A stretch of DNA of 64,000 bases, from positions 3,038,001 to 3,102,000 of the forward strand of contig NC_060116.1 in assembly GCF_021155765.1 (NCBI RefSeq), read 5' to 3'. The notes beneath the pieces were generated by a model. It saw nothing but the letters and a program-made list of their open reading frames with translations, did no database searches and had not been told where the DNA came from. Within the stretch, counting starts at the first letter, position 1; each line of letters starts with the position of its first letter. Of this stretch, positions 53,758-64,000 are shown piece after piece. Both the position numbers and the translations under genes were made by a program. This DNA comes from Diprion similis (lineage: Eukaryota > Arthropoda > Insecta > Hymenoptera > Diprionidae).

Positions 53758-55890
53758 CCAAAGGGGTTAGCCTTACTTTATTGGTGATTTTCGAAACCGA
53801 AAATTTTTCGTCTCGGAATCGATTTGTATTACGATCTTTGGAGTAATTGGACCATCAGGAACTCAGAAATCAATTAAAAAACAGCGTTGGACCAGTAGCA
53901 GAGAAATGACGATGAAAATCATGAGTTTTTCGGCCGTAACTCTTCAGCTATCAATCGCAGCGTATTGGGACTGCGCTGAATCGATTTTTTTCGCAAAATT
54001 ACGTCGGAATGAGGCATGAGAAAATGAATTGCAGGTTTTTTTAAAGTCATCAAAATTTTTGCCAAAAATCCAAAGGGGTTAGCCTTACTTTTTTGGTCAT
54101 TTTCGGAACCGAAAATTTCTCGTTTCGGAATCGATTTGTATGACGATCTTTGGGGTAATTGGACCATCAGGAACTCAGAAAACACATCAAAAACAGCGTT
54201 GGACCAGTAGCAGAGAAATGACGATGAAAATCATGAGTTTTTGGGCCGTAACTTTTCAGCTATCAATCGCAGCGTATTGAGACTGCGCTCAATCGATTTT
54301 TCTCGCAAAATAACGTCGGAATAGGTTATGCGGAAATTGATTGCAGGTTTTTTCAAGGTCATCAAAATTTCCGCCGAAAATCCAAAGGGGTTAGCCTTAC
54401 TTTTTTAGTGATTTTCCGAACCGAAATTTTTTTGTCTCGGAATCGATTTGTATGACGATCTTTGGAGTAATTGGACCATCAGGAACTCAGAAAACACATC
54501 AAAAACAGCGTTGGACCAGTAGCAGAGAAATGACGTCGAAAATCATGAGTTTTTTGGCCGTCACTTTTCAGCTATCAATCGCAGCGTATTGAGACTGCGC
54601 TCAATCGATTTCTCTCGCAAAATTACGTCAGAATAGGGAATGCAGAAATTCATTGCAGCTTCTTTCAAAGTCATCAAAATTTTCGCCAAAAATCCAAAGG
54701 GGTTAGCCTTACCTTTTTGGTCATTTTCGGAGCCGAAAATTTCTCGTTTCGGAATCGATTTCAATGACGAACTTTGGAGTAATTGGACCACCAGGAACTC
54801 AGGAAACACATCAAAAACAGCGTTGGACCAGTAACAGAGAAATGACGATGAAAATCATGAGTTTTTTGGCCGTAACTTTTCAGCTATCAATCGCAGCGTA
54901 TTGAGACTGCGCTCAATCGATTTCTCTCGCAAAATTACGTCAGAATGGGGAATGCAGAAATTTATTGCAGCTCCTTTCAAAGTCATCAAAATTTTCGCCA
55001 AAAATCCAAAGGGGTTAGCCTTTCTTTTTTGGTCATTTTCGGAGCCGAAAATTTCTCGTTTCGGAATCGATTCAAATGACGAACTTTGGAGTAATTGGAC
55101 CACCAGGAACTCAGAAAACACATCAAAAACAGCGTTGGACCAGTAACAGAGAAATGACGATGAAAATCATGAGTTTTTTGGCCGTCACTTCTCAGCTATC
55201 AATCGCAGCGTATTGAGACTGCGCTCAATCGATTTCTCTCGCAAAATTACGTCAGAATAGGGAATGCAGAAATTCATTGCAGCTTTTTTCAAAGTCATCA
55301 AAATTTTCGCCAAAAATCCAAAGGGGTTAGCCTTACTTTTTTGGTCATTTTCGGAGCCGAAAATTTCTCGTTTCGGAATCAATTTGTATGACGATCTTTA
55401 GAGCAATTGGACCATCAGGAACTCGGAAAACACATCAAAAACTGCGTAGAATCAGCAGCAGAGAAATGACGATGAAAATCATGAGTTTTTCGGCCGTAAC
55501 TTTTCAGCTATCGCTCGCAGCGTATTGGGACTGCGCTTAATCGATTTCTCTCCCAAACTCACGTCGGAATAGGGCATGCGGAACTTAATTGCAGCTTTTT
55601 TCAATGTTGTCGAAATTTTCGCCAAAAATCCAAAGGGGTTAGCCTTACTTTTTTGGTCATTTTCGGAGCCGAAAATTTCTTGTCTGGGAATCGATTTGTA
55701 TGACCTTTTCTAGAGTAATTCGACCCCCAGGAACTCAGAAAACACTTGATAAACAGTGTAGGACCAACAGTAGTGAAATGACGATAAGAATCTCCAGTTT
55801 TTCGGCTGTAATTAGTTATGCGTTACTCGCAACGTATTGGACTGCATGTAATCGATTCCGCTTTCAGAATTACGTCGATAGGTAGACATA
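53758..55890 (+). repeat. Right edge monomers outside the higher-order repeat
   Basis: About 6.8 monomers with their own variants (GTCACTTTTCAGC, GGAATGCAGAAATTC, TTCAATGACGAAC). They diverge progressively. The last ones, from about 55,500, carry CTATCGCTCGCAGCG and then GCGTTACTCGCAACGT, and recognisable satellite stops near 55,890. Confidence 0.85.
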
Positions 55891-55971
55891 GAATGTGTTA
55901 CTAACTACTGCAGTGTATCAAGAATTGAACCTTATGTTCTCGCATGATATGGATAACCTTATGTTACTCAA

Positions 55972-56900
55972 GTAGGGGAGACTGGGGTCGGTTGGAACCA
56001 CGCTAATAACTCAAGATTTAATTGTGATAGGGAGGGTCGGACGGACTACAAGGAGAGAAAGAAAATGCTTTCGTTTCACAATGCGCCCGTTCACGTTCGA
56101 CGGCGATCCGAGTACATCATAAGCAGGCAAAAGGGGCCATTTTGTTTTTGTCTCCAAAATTAAGTTTTTTTGTTGCTATTAATTTGTTCGTTATTATAAA
56201 ACTATGCTCGTTATAGCTATATAAGTTTCTAATATAGAAACTTTGGTTATCGAAGTACAAATAGGCATGATTTTATTTCATTAAAGTTGTTTATTACGGA
56301 AATTATGTCGACAAAACGTCTTAAAGGTGTCACGGGGACGGTTATAACAATTTTTCCGGTTTCGGTTGAAACGTTTCATCCTATGTATTCCAAAACTGTT
56401 AAAGTTGTGTGTTGTGGTAGAAAAGTTAATTTAGTTCCTTCCCTCAGATTTAATCAGCTCTCTATCTTATTCAAGGTTTTACCATAAAAATACTGAATAT
56501 GTCATTAAATTAGCTCAAATGTAATGTAACTAATTTCATTGCTTCGTTAAAGCTCAGTTTTCATCCGAACGAGACTGAATCTTTAGTTAGACGTTAATGT
56601 TAAGCATTATTCTATATTTTTTGTCTGAATAAATAAGTTTGTAACAACATTATTTTCATTATTCTGCTAAAGCCACAACCACCCTGGCAGGTATGAGGTC
56701 GATTGAAACATTTTTTCAGTTGTTTAAATTGCCCCCGGATGCTTTTGCAATGCAGATAATGTCACTGGAGCCTTATACATTAGTAGTCAGATAATTAACG
56801 TTTGATTGAACCACATTACTTATTACACCTAGCTGAAGTTGTAGACGTAAAACAATTGTTTTCCGGAAAATGTTCCAACCGACCTCGGTCTGCCCTACCC
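55972..56900. mobile_element. Non-autonomous element with ~26-bp inverted termini, abutting the satellite
   Basis: The left end reads GTAGGGGAGACTGGGGTCGG then TTGGAAC; the reverse complement of 56,873-56,899 reads GTAGGGCAGACCGAGGTCGG then TTGGAA, three mismatches in 26. A further related GAGGTCGATTGAAACATTTT lies at about 56,695 in direct orientation with the left end. The ~930-bp interior has no convincing coding frame. No clear target duplication was found, so the superfamily is unknown. Confidence 0.5.
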
Positions 56901-57159
56901 TCGCGACCGGGTGACTAAACCGAGTAGACAAACTGTACTTAAGATTGTGCAGATGTATGATTAGGAGATTATATTTCACATGAATATACGACTTCCTACC
57001 CATACAGGGTCACTTATTCGTTGTTAAACACCAGCGATATACCGATGTAGCGATAGATCATTGTTTGCGTAGAGATTCGAAGAGGTTAGTAGATCGTAGA
57101 TCGTAGATCTTCGTCGCGAGAAGACCGTGGTCACGAGCACGCGCTCACCTACTCCACAT

Positions 57160-57724
57160 TAGTGATGTGAGAAAATAAGAGAATCGATTCCGAAAATCGA
57201 TTAGTTATATTTGTTTCTCCAATTCTGAAAATCGATATACCGAATGATAATAGCATCGATTCTGAATAATCGGTAAAATATTTCTAAAACAAATGAGCTA
57301 ATTCGAAATAATGAAGATTACGTACTATAATAACATAACAAGAATTCATCTTAACCGTTTAGTAATAGTGAACTAAGTATTGACAGCGTTAGTACTATTA
57401 TTCAGTGTACTATTGTCGACGGCAAATAAACGGTATTCGAAGTTTTCTATTAACTGTTCCACGTAATCAGATGATAAGAATAGTAAATAATTTTGTTTTA
57501 TGAATTATGAGTGATAGTCGCTATTTATTATAATATTTCATCTTAATATAACTAAAAAAACTAGATTCTTCTTCAATGACTCATTAGTCATAATTGATCG
57601 ATTCGTATGAAAGAAGAATCGATTCGGTAATAATCGAAACTTTGAAAAAATCTAATAATAATCGACTAATCTAACGCCACAATGATCGATTTTTCAAAAA
57701 TCGTTGAAGAATTTCACATCACTA
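57160..57724. mobile_element. hAT-like MITE, 565 bp
   Basis: The ends are a perfect 11-bp inverted repeat, TAGTGATGTGA and TCACATCACTA, extended imperfectly inward. The 8-bp flanks CTCCACAT (57152-57159) and CTACTCAT (57725-57732) agree at six positions, consistent with an aged 8-bp target duplication. The interior is very AT-rich with many ATCGATT-type motifs and no coding capacity. Terminus and duplication length point to hAT. Confidence 0.6.
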
Positions 57725-58839
57725 CTACTCATATTGCAATCTTACACACGGAGTAAAAAGACCTACGCCTTCTTAGTGCACAATCTACCTAATGTTATCG
57801 TGCATGAGAATACCCAAGTGGCAGTGAAATAGCCTGTAACTTTGTGATTTTTTTCAACACAGCGGAACTTCGTTATTATCCATGTGTCAGCATTATACAT
57901 CTCGCTACAAGACAATTATCATCCGCCGCACGGATGAATAAGCTCCCCCCTCTACCACACTAGTCTCTTTCAGAGGAACATTCTAATCACCTTGAACTGT
58001 AAAAATAGAAGAAAAAATTATTACGGCATACCATTAAACGTATTATACTATCCTTGCAAACTTGGTCTACCAATATGACTCTGTACCCCCTTTCTGTCGT
58101 TTATCGCACTTTATGTTCCTACCACGTATTTTGAGGTTTATCGGAGGCGGGCTTGTAAACTCGCTTTGTCACGATCTTATAGATTTTCGGGATTACCTCT
58201 CCAGTAATGCACATTTGGTCTTACGTCTTGAGGAGTCACTATGTCCTGCACGCTGATTTATTTTTTTCTTGGGTACACGTACTTCTTTGGTGCAGTTTCC
58301 ATCGCTTTGCCGGTAGCTAACTCAATTACCTCTGCTGCAACTACACAAAACGAGGGAATCCGCCATCGGCCTGATTATATGTAAGGCAAGATTTTGTTAT
58401 CCTTTTAAAATGTATACTTCGGTGAAATTTTTGTACAAGTTTATTCAGCTTCGGGTACGAATGGCTTCTTTACAAAGTGATTGTAGGCATCAGGAAATAT
58501 GATTCCACTATATATATATCAACAATTTCATGGTCGAAAATGGTCGATTCCAAATTCAGAATTTACCTCACGGCGTAATTATGATAAATAATTTTTTATC
58601 CAAACGAGATGGTGTCCTTTATTTTTAATCTTATTTATCTTACGAATGATGGAAAGTTTTTATCGCATTTTATATAAGGTGCTAAAAATAGAATATTGTG
58701 TTATAAGTGCAAAAAGTGGGTAATTCCCGACGAGTGTGAAGTTTACAGCGAGTGCTGTGTTCCTTAGAGCATATTATACCACTGGAGGCAGCTACCCATC
58801 CCATCAACCTCGCGAAAATTAAAGCCGAAGTTAAGAAAG

Positions 58840-58861
58840 ATATATATATATATATATATAT
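58840..58861. repeat. (AT)n microsatellite
   Basis: About 11 uninterrupted AT units. Confidence 0.9.
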
Positions 58862-59984
58862 TCCTGTTTCTCCGTCCTTTTCACTCTGCATAACTTTCCA
58901 GTTCGCTCATTTTTGTACAAATATCGGACAAAATTAGAGTATTTAATATCAGAAGATTTGCTAAACATTAATACGTATACGTATCAAGTCATAATATTTT
59001 AAATTAAAACTTTTTTTATAAAAAATTGAAAAATATTCATAATTTAATATAAAAATTTCATACATTTCGTTTATAAACTTCAAATCAAGGTTTGCCCTGC
59101 TAAAAATTATTTTTGAGCACTGTTTTAATGACCAACACTTGAGAAGAATCAGTACCAACAGTCCAAACACAAAAAAAATTGTACCAAATCACTCTCATCT
59201 GATCCGATTTTTTTTTCGGAGCAAATCAAGATAACAGTTAGTTAACTACTCCGTCGATATTAAAATTGCATTTATATGACACAAATATATTTTGAAAAAA
59301 ATTTACAGTAGATACAGTATAAGTTTATTTTAAAATGGTTCAGAGTTGAAACGAAAATTCTGAAGTCACAATATATGAATTTTTAGTAAGATTTGTCTCT
59401 TAGAGAAACACACGGTATAGTGGAATTAATCGGTCAACATCGAAAGTTTTTCGCATGCCTACTTTTCATAAAAACCACGACGTAATGACTCGCCTTGGTC
59501 TGACCTGCTGACTAATGAACCTTTGTAAGATTACTAAAAACAGCTAATTTACGATAAATCATTGCGATTTTGCAAAATATCAACAAGTTTTCTAATTTCA
59601 CGATATCCATTGATTCCATGGATGTATTTTAAAGTACCTAGTGCGAATAAAATAGCGAACAATTTAATAAAATAAATTTTGAAGGCTCATTTCCATAGAG
59701 CGATAGGTATATTACAATAACTATTTTTTATCGAAGCTTAATTAATTGATTATCCAGATGAAAAAGTAATTGTTATAATAATTGAAATATTGGTGTCACA
59801 ATATCTCATATTATTAAGATGGTCTTAAAAATTTATTTTATAAATATGCAATATTTTTAAGTAAAGTTAGATTAATAAAAATATTTCTCCCAATATTGCT
59901 TCATGAAAATGAGCCTTGAAAATTGGAGCCCTGATTTCTTTCAAAGCCTAAGTAAAATAATTACAAATATACAAGCCTTTGAGG

Positions 59985-60004
59985 CCCCCCCCCCCCCCCC
60001 CCCC
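59985..60004. repeat. Poly-C tract of 20 bases
   Basis: Twenty consecutive cytosines in otherwise AT-rich sequence, about 300 bases upstream of the lectin exon. Such runs are rare, unstable and prone to sequencing-length error. Confidence 0.9.
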
Positions 60005-60301
60005 GTGGCACTTCCAAAATATGCCAAAGAAAGTTTGATTTACGAAATAATTAAGGTGCCACTGATATCGAGTAAAATTCGGGTCAGGCGACTTATGCTA
60101 CATGATACAGAGCCTAAAATTGACAATGAGTTAATCATTACTGTGTAATATATAGCAATATTACATTTGTACGCATGCGTCAACGTCGTTTTACCGCACT
60201 GTTCGGTAATGGCCAGGCACTTTGCGCACGCTTCACAGGCTTCGAACATAGAACTCTCAACAGCAGATGTTCGAAAACATTATATTTTCTATTTATTGCA
60301 G

Positions 60302-60827
60302 ATACACACCCGGCGTTGGTGCTCACAAGTTACATACTGAATCGGCTAGCTGGAATAATGCCCGGCAGAATTGCCACGACGAAAGTGCATCCCTGGTAAT
60401 ACTCAACTCCATAGCCGAGGCGCAACTTGTCGGTCAGCTCATTAATCAAGCGGGCAAAGATAACGGTTGGGTCGGTGCCCATGACTTCTTCCACGAAGGC
60501 CAGTTTGTAACTATCCAAGACGAATCGTTGATCGAAGCTGGATATGAGGGATGGCAACCAGGGGAACCGAACAATGCATCGCCGGGAGAAGATTGCGTCA
60601 GTGTTCACACCACCGGCAGGATGAACGATGAAAGATGCGACAATAAATTGGTCTACGTTTGCGAGTTACCTCGCTTTCGGTCGAGTGTAGAAATGAACTG
60701 GGTTCAAGAAAGTCCTTCAGAAACTCAGGACCCTGCAGGCGCCGCAGTAAATCATACATTTCATCAATCTGCAGCTAGTATTCATAACATTTTTAATTTC
60801 GTTTTACCTAATGGATACAACCCTTGA
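60302..60827 (+). CDS. C-type lectin, terminal exon (5' part not found)
   Basis: A carbohydrate-recognition domain of insect secreted C-type lectins. The exon starts after TTTATTGCAG at 60301 with one base completing a codon, then 174 residues (YTPGVGAHKLHTESASWNNA...) to TGA. Counting from that Y, conserved cysteines are at 24, 98, 112 and 120. The loop is WVGAHDFFHEGQF (56-68), WQPGEPNN (84-91) carries the EPN calcium/mannose-type triplet at 88-90, and the second calcium motif is MND (107-109) where most family members have WND. The domain is complete and uninterrupted, followed by a ~50-residue tail of unknown role. The upstream exon with signal peptide and the missing end of the first strand was not found, so this may be a gene with a distant first exon or a truncated copy. 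Likely role by family: recognition of sugars in haemolymph, venom or immunity; not shown here. Confidence 0.8.
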
Positions 60828-60844
60828 TGTGAAGAGTTGTTACA

Positions 60845-60850
60845 AATAAA
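60845..60850 (+). promoter_or_regulatory. Candidate polyadenylation signal of the lectin gene
   Basis: AATAAA lies 18 bases after the lectin stop codon. Position and match are good; a second, overlapping AAAATAAT follows. Confidence 0.5.
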
Positions 60851-62214
60851 ATAATTTTCGTAATATTATATCAAGTTTTTATACGGTATGCAACTCTGTA
60901 AAGTACATTACATCAATGAATAAGTATGTATGAATTGGTGAAAGTTTACGAGGGATGCTCAATTATTCTGGTACGATAATTTACAAGGGCGTATATCGGA
61001 TAAGGATCAAATTTCAATACGATTTTATAATTGAAATGCAGATAAAAGTGAAAGAGATTGTGTTTTGAAAGTGATTTTATCAGTATATTCGAGTGATTCA
61101 AAATAAAAAAATTATTTTTTTTTTCCGCGGAAACAGGCTTAAAAGTTTCGTTTGGGTATAAAAGTAAGCTTGTAAAAATTTGAGCTCTTGATATTAATAT
61201 TAAGATGCTCCGCATCGCACTTTTCTATTTTCCATAAGAATAACACGGAAAAAATCGTTTTTGCTGCTTATGATTTTTATAACTAGCCAACGACGCGTTG
61301 CACAGAAGATTCACAGACACATTTTTGTAGGAAATTGAACTCTCTACAAAAAAGGTTTCTTGTCATTTTTCGATAAATCTACTCTTTCAAAAGTTATGTA
61401 GGGTCAAAAATTAACCCCTTATAACTTTTGAAAGAGTAGATTTATCAAAAAATGATAAATATATATATAAATTCGACATTTGATAAATTCTGTACTTTTC
61501 TAGATTTGAAGAGCTTTCATTTAAGCCCTAAACCTGTACGGTCGATGCACCGTTTGTTTTCAAATGCACCGTTTTAAAAAAATATAGAATAATCGATTCA
61601 TTTTTACCGATTTAATCCAGTCATGTTCAATTATTTTTCTGGACTTGATTCGATGCATCGATTATTTATAGTTTAGTGGTCATCGATAGACCAGGCATGA
61701 ACTAAAAATGATCGATACATCGATTAATCGACTCCAAGAAAATAATCCCAGAAGCTCTATCCTGGAAATCTGTTTCTTTCATAATACCTATATCCTAGTA
61801 GGGCACATAGAATTAAACCATGGGCGATTTGATTCGACAAATATTACTTAAATAATTATGCTCTGAAGATTGTTATAAGATCACAGAATATTTTATTTAA
61901 CATCCCTAAACTATGTTAAACACTGTTATATATTACTTACATACTTTTAAATTATTTAATCCTAGTTATGTCAGTTTTTTCTCACTGCGACAAAAAAAGT
62001 TCGCGGTAGGTGTGAAAGCACAACTTCAAATATACACTAAAAAATCTATTGTTACAGGTAGTTATAGACACAACTCGAAGAGTATTGAATGATTGAATAA
62101 TGAATACCGGACTTGAATAATCATTGTTTTTTTCATTAAAACCATATTGCCCACATTCTTGTAATGAATCAAATCAATTACCTGAAGGGCTAAATTGTAA
62201 ACACATTGTCCATA
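60851..62214. other. Intergenic region with a strong hairpin
   Basis: No gene recognised between the lectin and folliculin. It contains the inverted repeat listed separately and, at about 61,560-61,740, an AT-rich stretch rich in TCGAT motifs resembling the interior of the MITE at 57.2-57.7 kb. Confidence 0.45.
61363..61455. repeat. Long near-perfect hairpin, ~35-bp arms
   Basis: Arms at 61,363-61,397 and 61,421-61,455. The inner 23 bases are exactly complementary (arm ends CTTTCAAAAGTTAT, then ATAACTTTTGAAAG); the outer part has one mismatch. The 23-base spacer has its own GGGT/ACCC complement, so the stem could extend. There is no flanking duplication I can recognise. It could be a tiny MITE remnant or a hairpin RNA source. 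Confidence 0.8.
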
Positions 62215-63910
62215 TTATGCAGGATTGGATGGTAAACCCATTGACCAAGCATCCAATAATTTTTGATCATGAGGACCTGCTCCTAAGCTCATCATCAGTC
62301 CGGACAAATCTCCTCTGTGACCCCGGCCTCTCATAGCATGCACTACTTTGGCTATGCTAAAAAAACAAGAAATGAAGTTTCTTCGTAGATGACACTAAGT
62401 GAGGCTCCATTATTTGTGATCGCCATACGCATACATACTTTGCCCATTCTTCTTGGAGAGCAACAAAATGTGCTTTCAAAACAGGTTCTCCGAGCTTTTC
62501 GTTGTCAAACGACTTTTCTATTTTAACCAATAGTGTGGGTAACTTTGCAGGCAGAGTACCGGCCCACCTGACAATGTACGAGTTTTCATTTGCAATCTTA
62601 TGCTCTTTTGGTATGATATCCAATCGACATATGTCGGAACTCAGCAACGGTACTGCCACGGATGTGTCGACCCCTGTGTGTCATATAATTTTAGTCTAAT
62701 TTTAAAGGTGGATCTATAAATTAGTACACTCACCAATAAAATTGCACGTGTTTGGATTCATATATTCAGATGCTTGCGTGACAACTCGTCTACATGCTAC
62801 TGGAACCAAGTAGCTCAGTCCATACAACAACTCTAGAACTTCTAGTTTTGAACCCCGTACTAAAACTTGAATGCCCGTCAAACTTGCATACAATACTTGT
62901 CGGAAATGCTCTTTTCCAAGAATACATCTGATTTCCTTCAAAATGGTTATTGGCGATTTATAAGAAACATCTAAAAACTCTGATGCCACTTTTGTCTCCT
63001 CTAGTGTAAGTTTTGGTATAATGGGTGATTTTGCATTGACCAGGGTAAAGCCTTCATCTACTTCTGGAATATGTAAGCATTTTTCAATTGTAAATTAAAG
63101 GTATAATTGTAAAAAAATTGAAAATAATATTTGTAAATAACTGTTTTTAAAAGCTAGTTATTCCATCTTCTGGGTAAAATTTGCCCTACATATAATTCAA
63201 TAATTTTCGGTGGAGCATTTTACTTGAAAGATGAAAACACCAGGCCTAAGTGATATTATTATAAGATAAATTTGTCACAGGTTATATTAGAAGAGAGATT
63301 CAGCACAAGATTTATCCAGAAATATGGCGACAATGACCCAGAATATCTTTGTAAAAAATTAACAGTAAAAATTTAGAATGTAGGATAGGCATAATATAAT
63401 TCCTTATCTACAATAGTGACAATTTGTTAGGTGAATAGTACTATTGAATTATTTCACATACCTATGTGATGTTCCAAGTCATAGCTCAATTCGTCATCTA
63501 ACAAATTCATTGGTAATATTTCAACAAAATGTCTAGCTCCTGCACTAAGTATCCACACTAACCACATGTGTATCCTAGAAAAAATGACAATACTAATAAA
63601 CACTGACATGTGAAAAAGGATTAAATACAGAAAACATTTACCTTGCAAATACATGCTTTTCATTTGTAATATCTCCAAGTGATCTAGGCTGCTTATTGGA
63701 ATTAGCTTCGGACCCGCTACTAGCGGTTTTTAATCTAGCAGCTCTTTGGGGGCATTCGGCTTCTTCTGTGTTGTACTTTTTCTCCGAAATATCTTGAAGT
63801 TCTCTAATCACTTCTCTCAAGTTATCAACTAAGAATGGCCACATATTCAAGAGAAATTGTTTGTCGCGCATAAACACTATGAAACTGTACCACCTTCTGA
63901 ATCCTCGAGT
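62215..63910 (-). CDS. FLCN: Folliculin, C-terminal 362 residues in five exons (5' part beyond the window)
   Basis: Folliculin acts with FNIP as the GTPase-activating protein for RagC/D at the lysosome, controlling mTORC1 and TFE3/TFEB signalling. Exons read as complement(62215..62356, 62439..62673, 62734..63063, 63462..63574, 63642..63910), 362 codons plus TAA, all GT-AG with continuous phases. The first exon here opens TRGFRRWYSFIVFMRDKQF, matching human ARGFQRWYSII; its arginine at position 2 corresponds to the human catalytic Arg164. Further matches: MWPFLVDNLREVIRELQ, ECPQRAARL, IHMWLVWILSAG, the DENN part (GIQVLVRG, LVPVACRRVV, EYMNPNTCNFIG), RWAGTLPAKLPTLLVKIE, LQEEWAKY and the C-terminal LSGLMMSLGAGPHDQKLLDAW with SMGL. 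The protein ends soon after this, lacking the short human tail. Bases 63,911-64,000 are intron; the N-terminal longin region is outside. Confidence 0.92.
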
Positions 63911-64000
63911 CTGAGTGAAAAAAAATAAGATTAAATACGTTGTGTGTTATTGTAGTGTCTATGCAACTTGTCAAACAAATTTTTCATATTATACAATTAG

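Larger units (their letters stand above)
17077..55890 (+). repeat. Satellite array, 312-bp monomer, about 124 copies
   Basis: A head-to-tail array of about 38.8 kb. The 312-bp period was checked with AGGGGTTAGC, which starts at 17891, 18203 and 18515 and keeps that spacing. Every monomer contains ATCCAAAGGGGTTAGCCTTA or a close variant, GCAGCGTATTGAGACTGCGC, and GATGAAAATCATGAG. Monomers fall into interleaved classes, for example those ending in ACTGCGTAGAATCAG versus ACAGCGTTGGACCAG. Short dyads recur: ATTGAG-ACTGCG-CTCAAT, and TTTTCGG-AG-CCGAAAA in some classes. The repeated open frames of 62-93 codons on both strands are by-products of repetition: stops are fixed in each monomer and no frame spans one. 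The array lies between ICA69 and a C-type lectin gene. Confidence 0.97.
57733..60301. other. Intergenic region; probable upstream part of the lectin gene not resolved
   Basis: AT-rich sequence without a recognised gene. It contains an (AT)n microsatellite and a poly-C tract, both listed. The first exon(s) of the lectin, including its signal peptide, should lie here or further left, but I found no exon with the right phase and a hydrophobic N-terminus. An 81-codon open frame at 59,903-60,148 runs through the poly-C tract and resembles nothing I know. Confidence 0.4.

Noticed and set aside
17077-55890. Dozens of similar open frames of 62-93 codons on both strands, as if a family of small proteins were encoded
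   Set aside because: 312 is a multiple of three, so the same chance frame recurs in every monomer. Stops occur in each monomer, frames exist on both strands over the same bases, and no signal peptide, domain or splice structure supports translation.
17077-55890. CENP-B box in the satellite monomer
   Set aside because: The nearest stretch, around CTCGTTTCGGAATCGA, fails the essential TTCG...A..CGGG core on either strand. A centromeric role cannot be argued from a motif.
17077-55890. CRISPR-like array
   Set aside because: The repeat is a continuous 312-bp tandem with no alternation of short conserved repeats and unique spacers, and the surrounding genes are eukaryotic and spliced.
59903-60148. 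81-codon open frame as first exon of the lectin
   Set aside because: It has no hydrophobic signal peptide, reads through a poly-C homopolymer, and shows no donor site that joins it to the lectin exon with the needed two-base phase and family-like sequence.

Overview
The window looks like AT-rich insect nuclear DNA. Evidence: small spliced genes with GT-AG introns, animal gene families (mitochondrial L52, ARMC8, ICA69, folliculin, C-type lectin), many short inverted-repeat transposon remnants, and a long tandem satellite. A hymenopteran is plausible from the style of the lectin and of the repeats, but the window does not prove it.

Layout. 1-2.0 kb: no gene recognised. 2.0-3.5 kb (-): mitochondrial ribosomal protein L52, four exons. 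3.5-5.2 kb: gap between divergent genes, holding an imperfect foldback element with a ~164-bp tandem tail and a 131-bp MITE. 5.2-11.1 kb (+): ARMC8, nine coding exons, a subunit of the CTLH/GID E3 ligase. 12.5-14.5 kb (-): ICA69/ICA1, four coding exons, convergent with ARMC8. 15-16.2 kb: simple and degenerate repeats. 16.2-55.9 kb: a satellite of 312-bp monomers, about 124 copies. 55.97-57.7 kb: two inverted-repeat elements. 60.3-60.8 kb (+): last exon of a C-type lectin. 62.2-63.9 kb (-): five 3' exons of folliculin, continuing beyond the right edge.

The satellite is the main discovery. The middle ~35 kb is three tandem copies of one very long higher-order repeat (HOR) of 36, 37 and 40 monomers (about 11,229, 11,541 and 12,477 bp). 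The copies are almost identical, but the first lacks four monomers and the second lacks three relative to the third. Both missing blocks end in chimeric monomers whose crossover points can be read to within 20-55 bp, which is a direct record of unequal exchange or intra-array deletion. The array is flanked by increasingly divergent monomers and sits between ordinary single-copy genes.

The genes do not form a pathway. ARMC8 (protein turnover), ICA69 (vesicle traffic) and folliculin (lysosome/mTORC1 signalling) are housekeeping or trafficking genes. The lectin is probably a secreted carbohydrate-binding protein. All coordinates of spliced genes were worked out by eye from splice signals, phase continuity and family resemblance.
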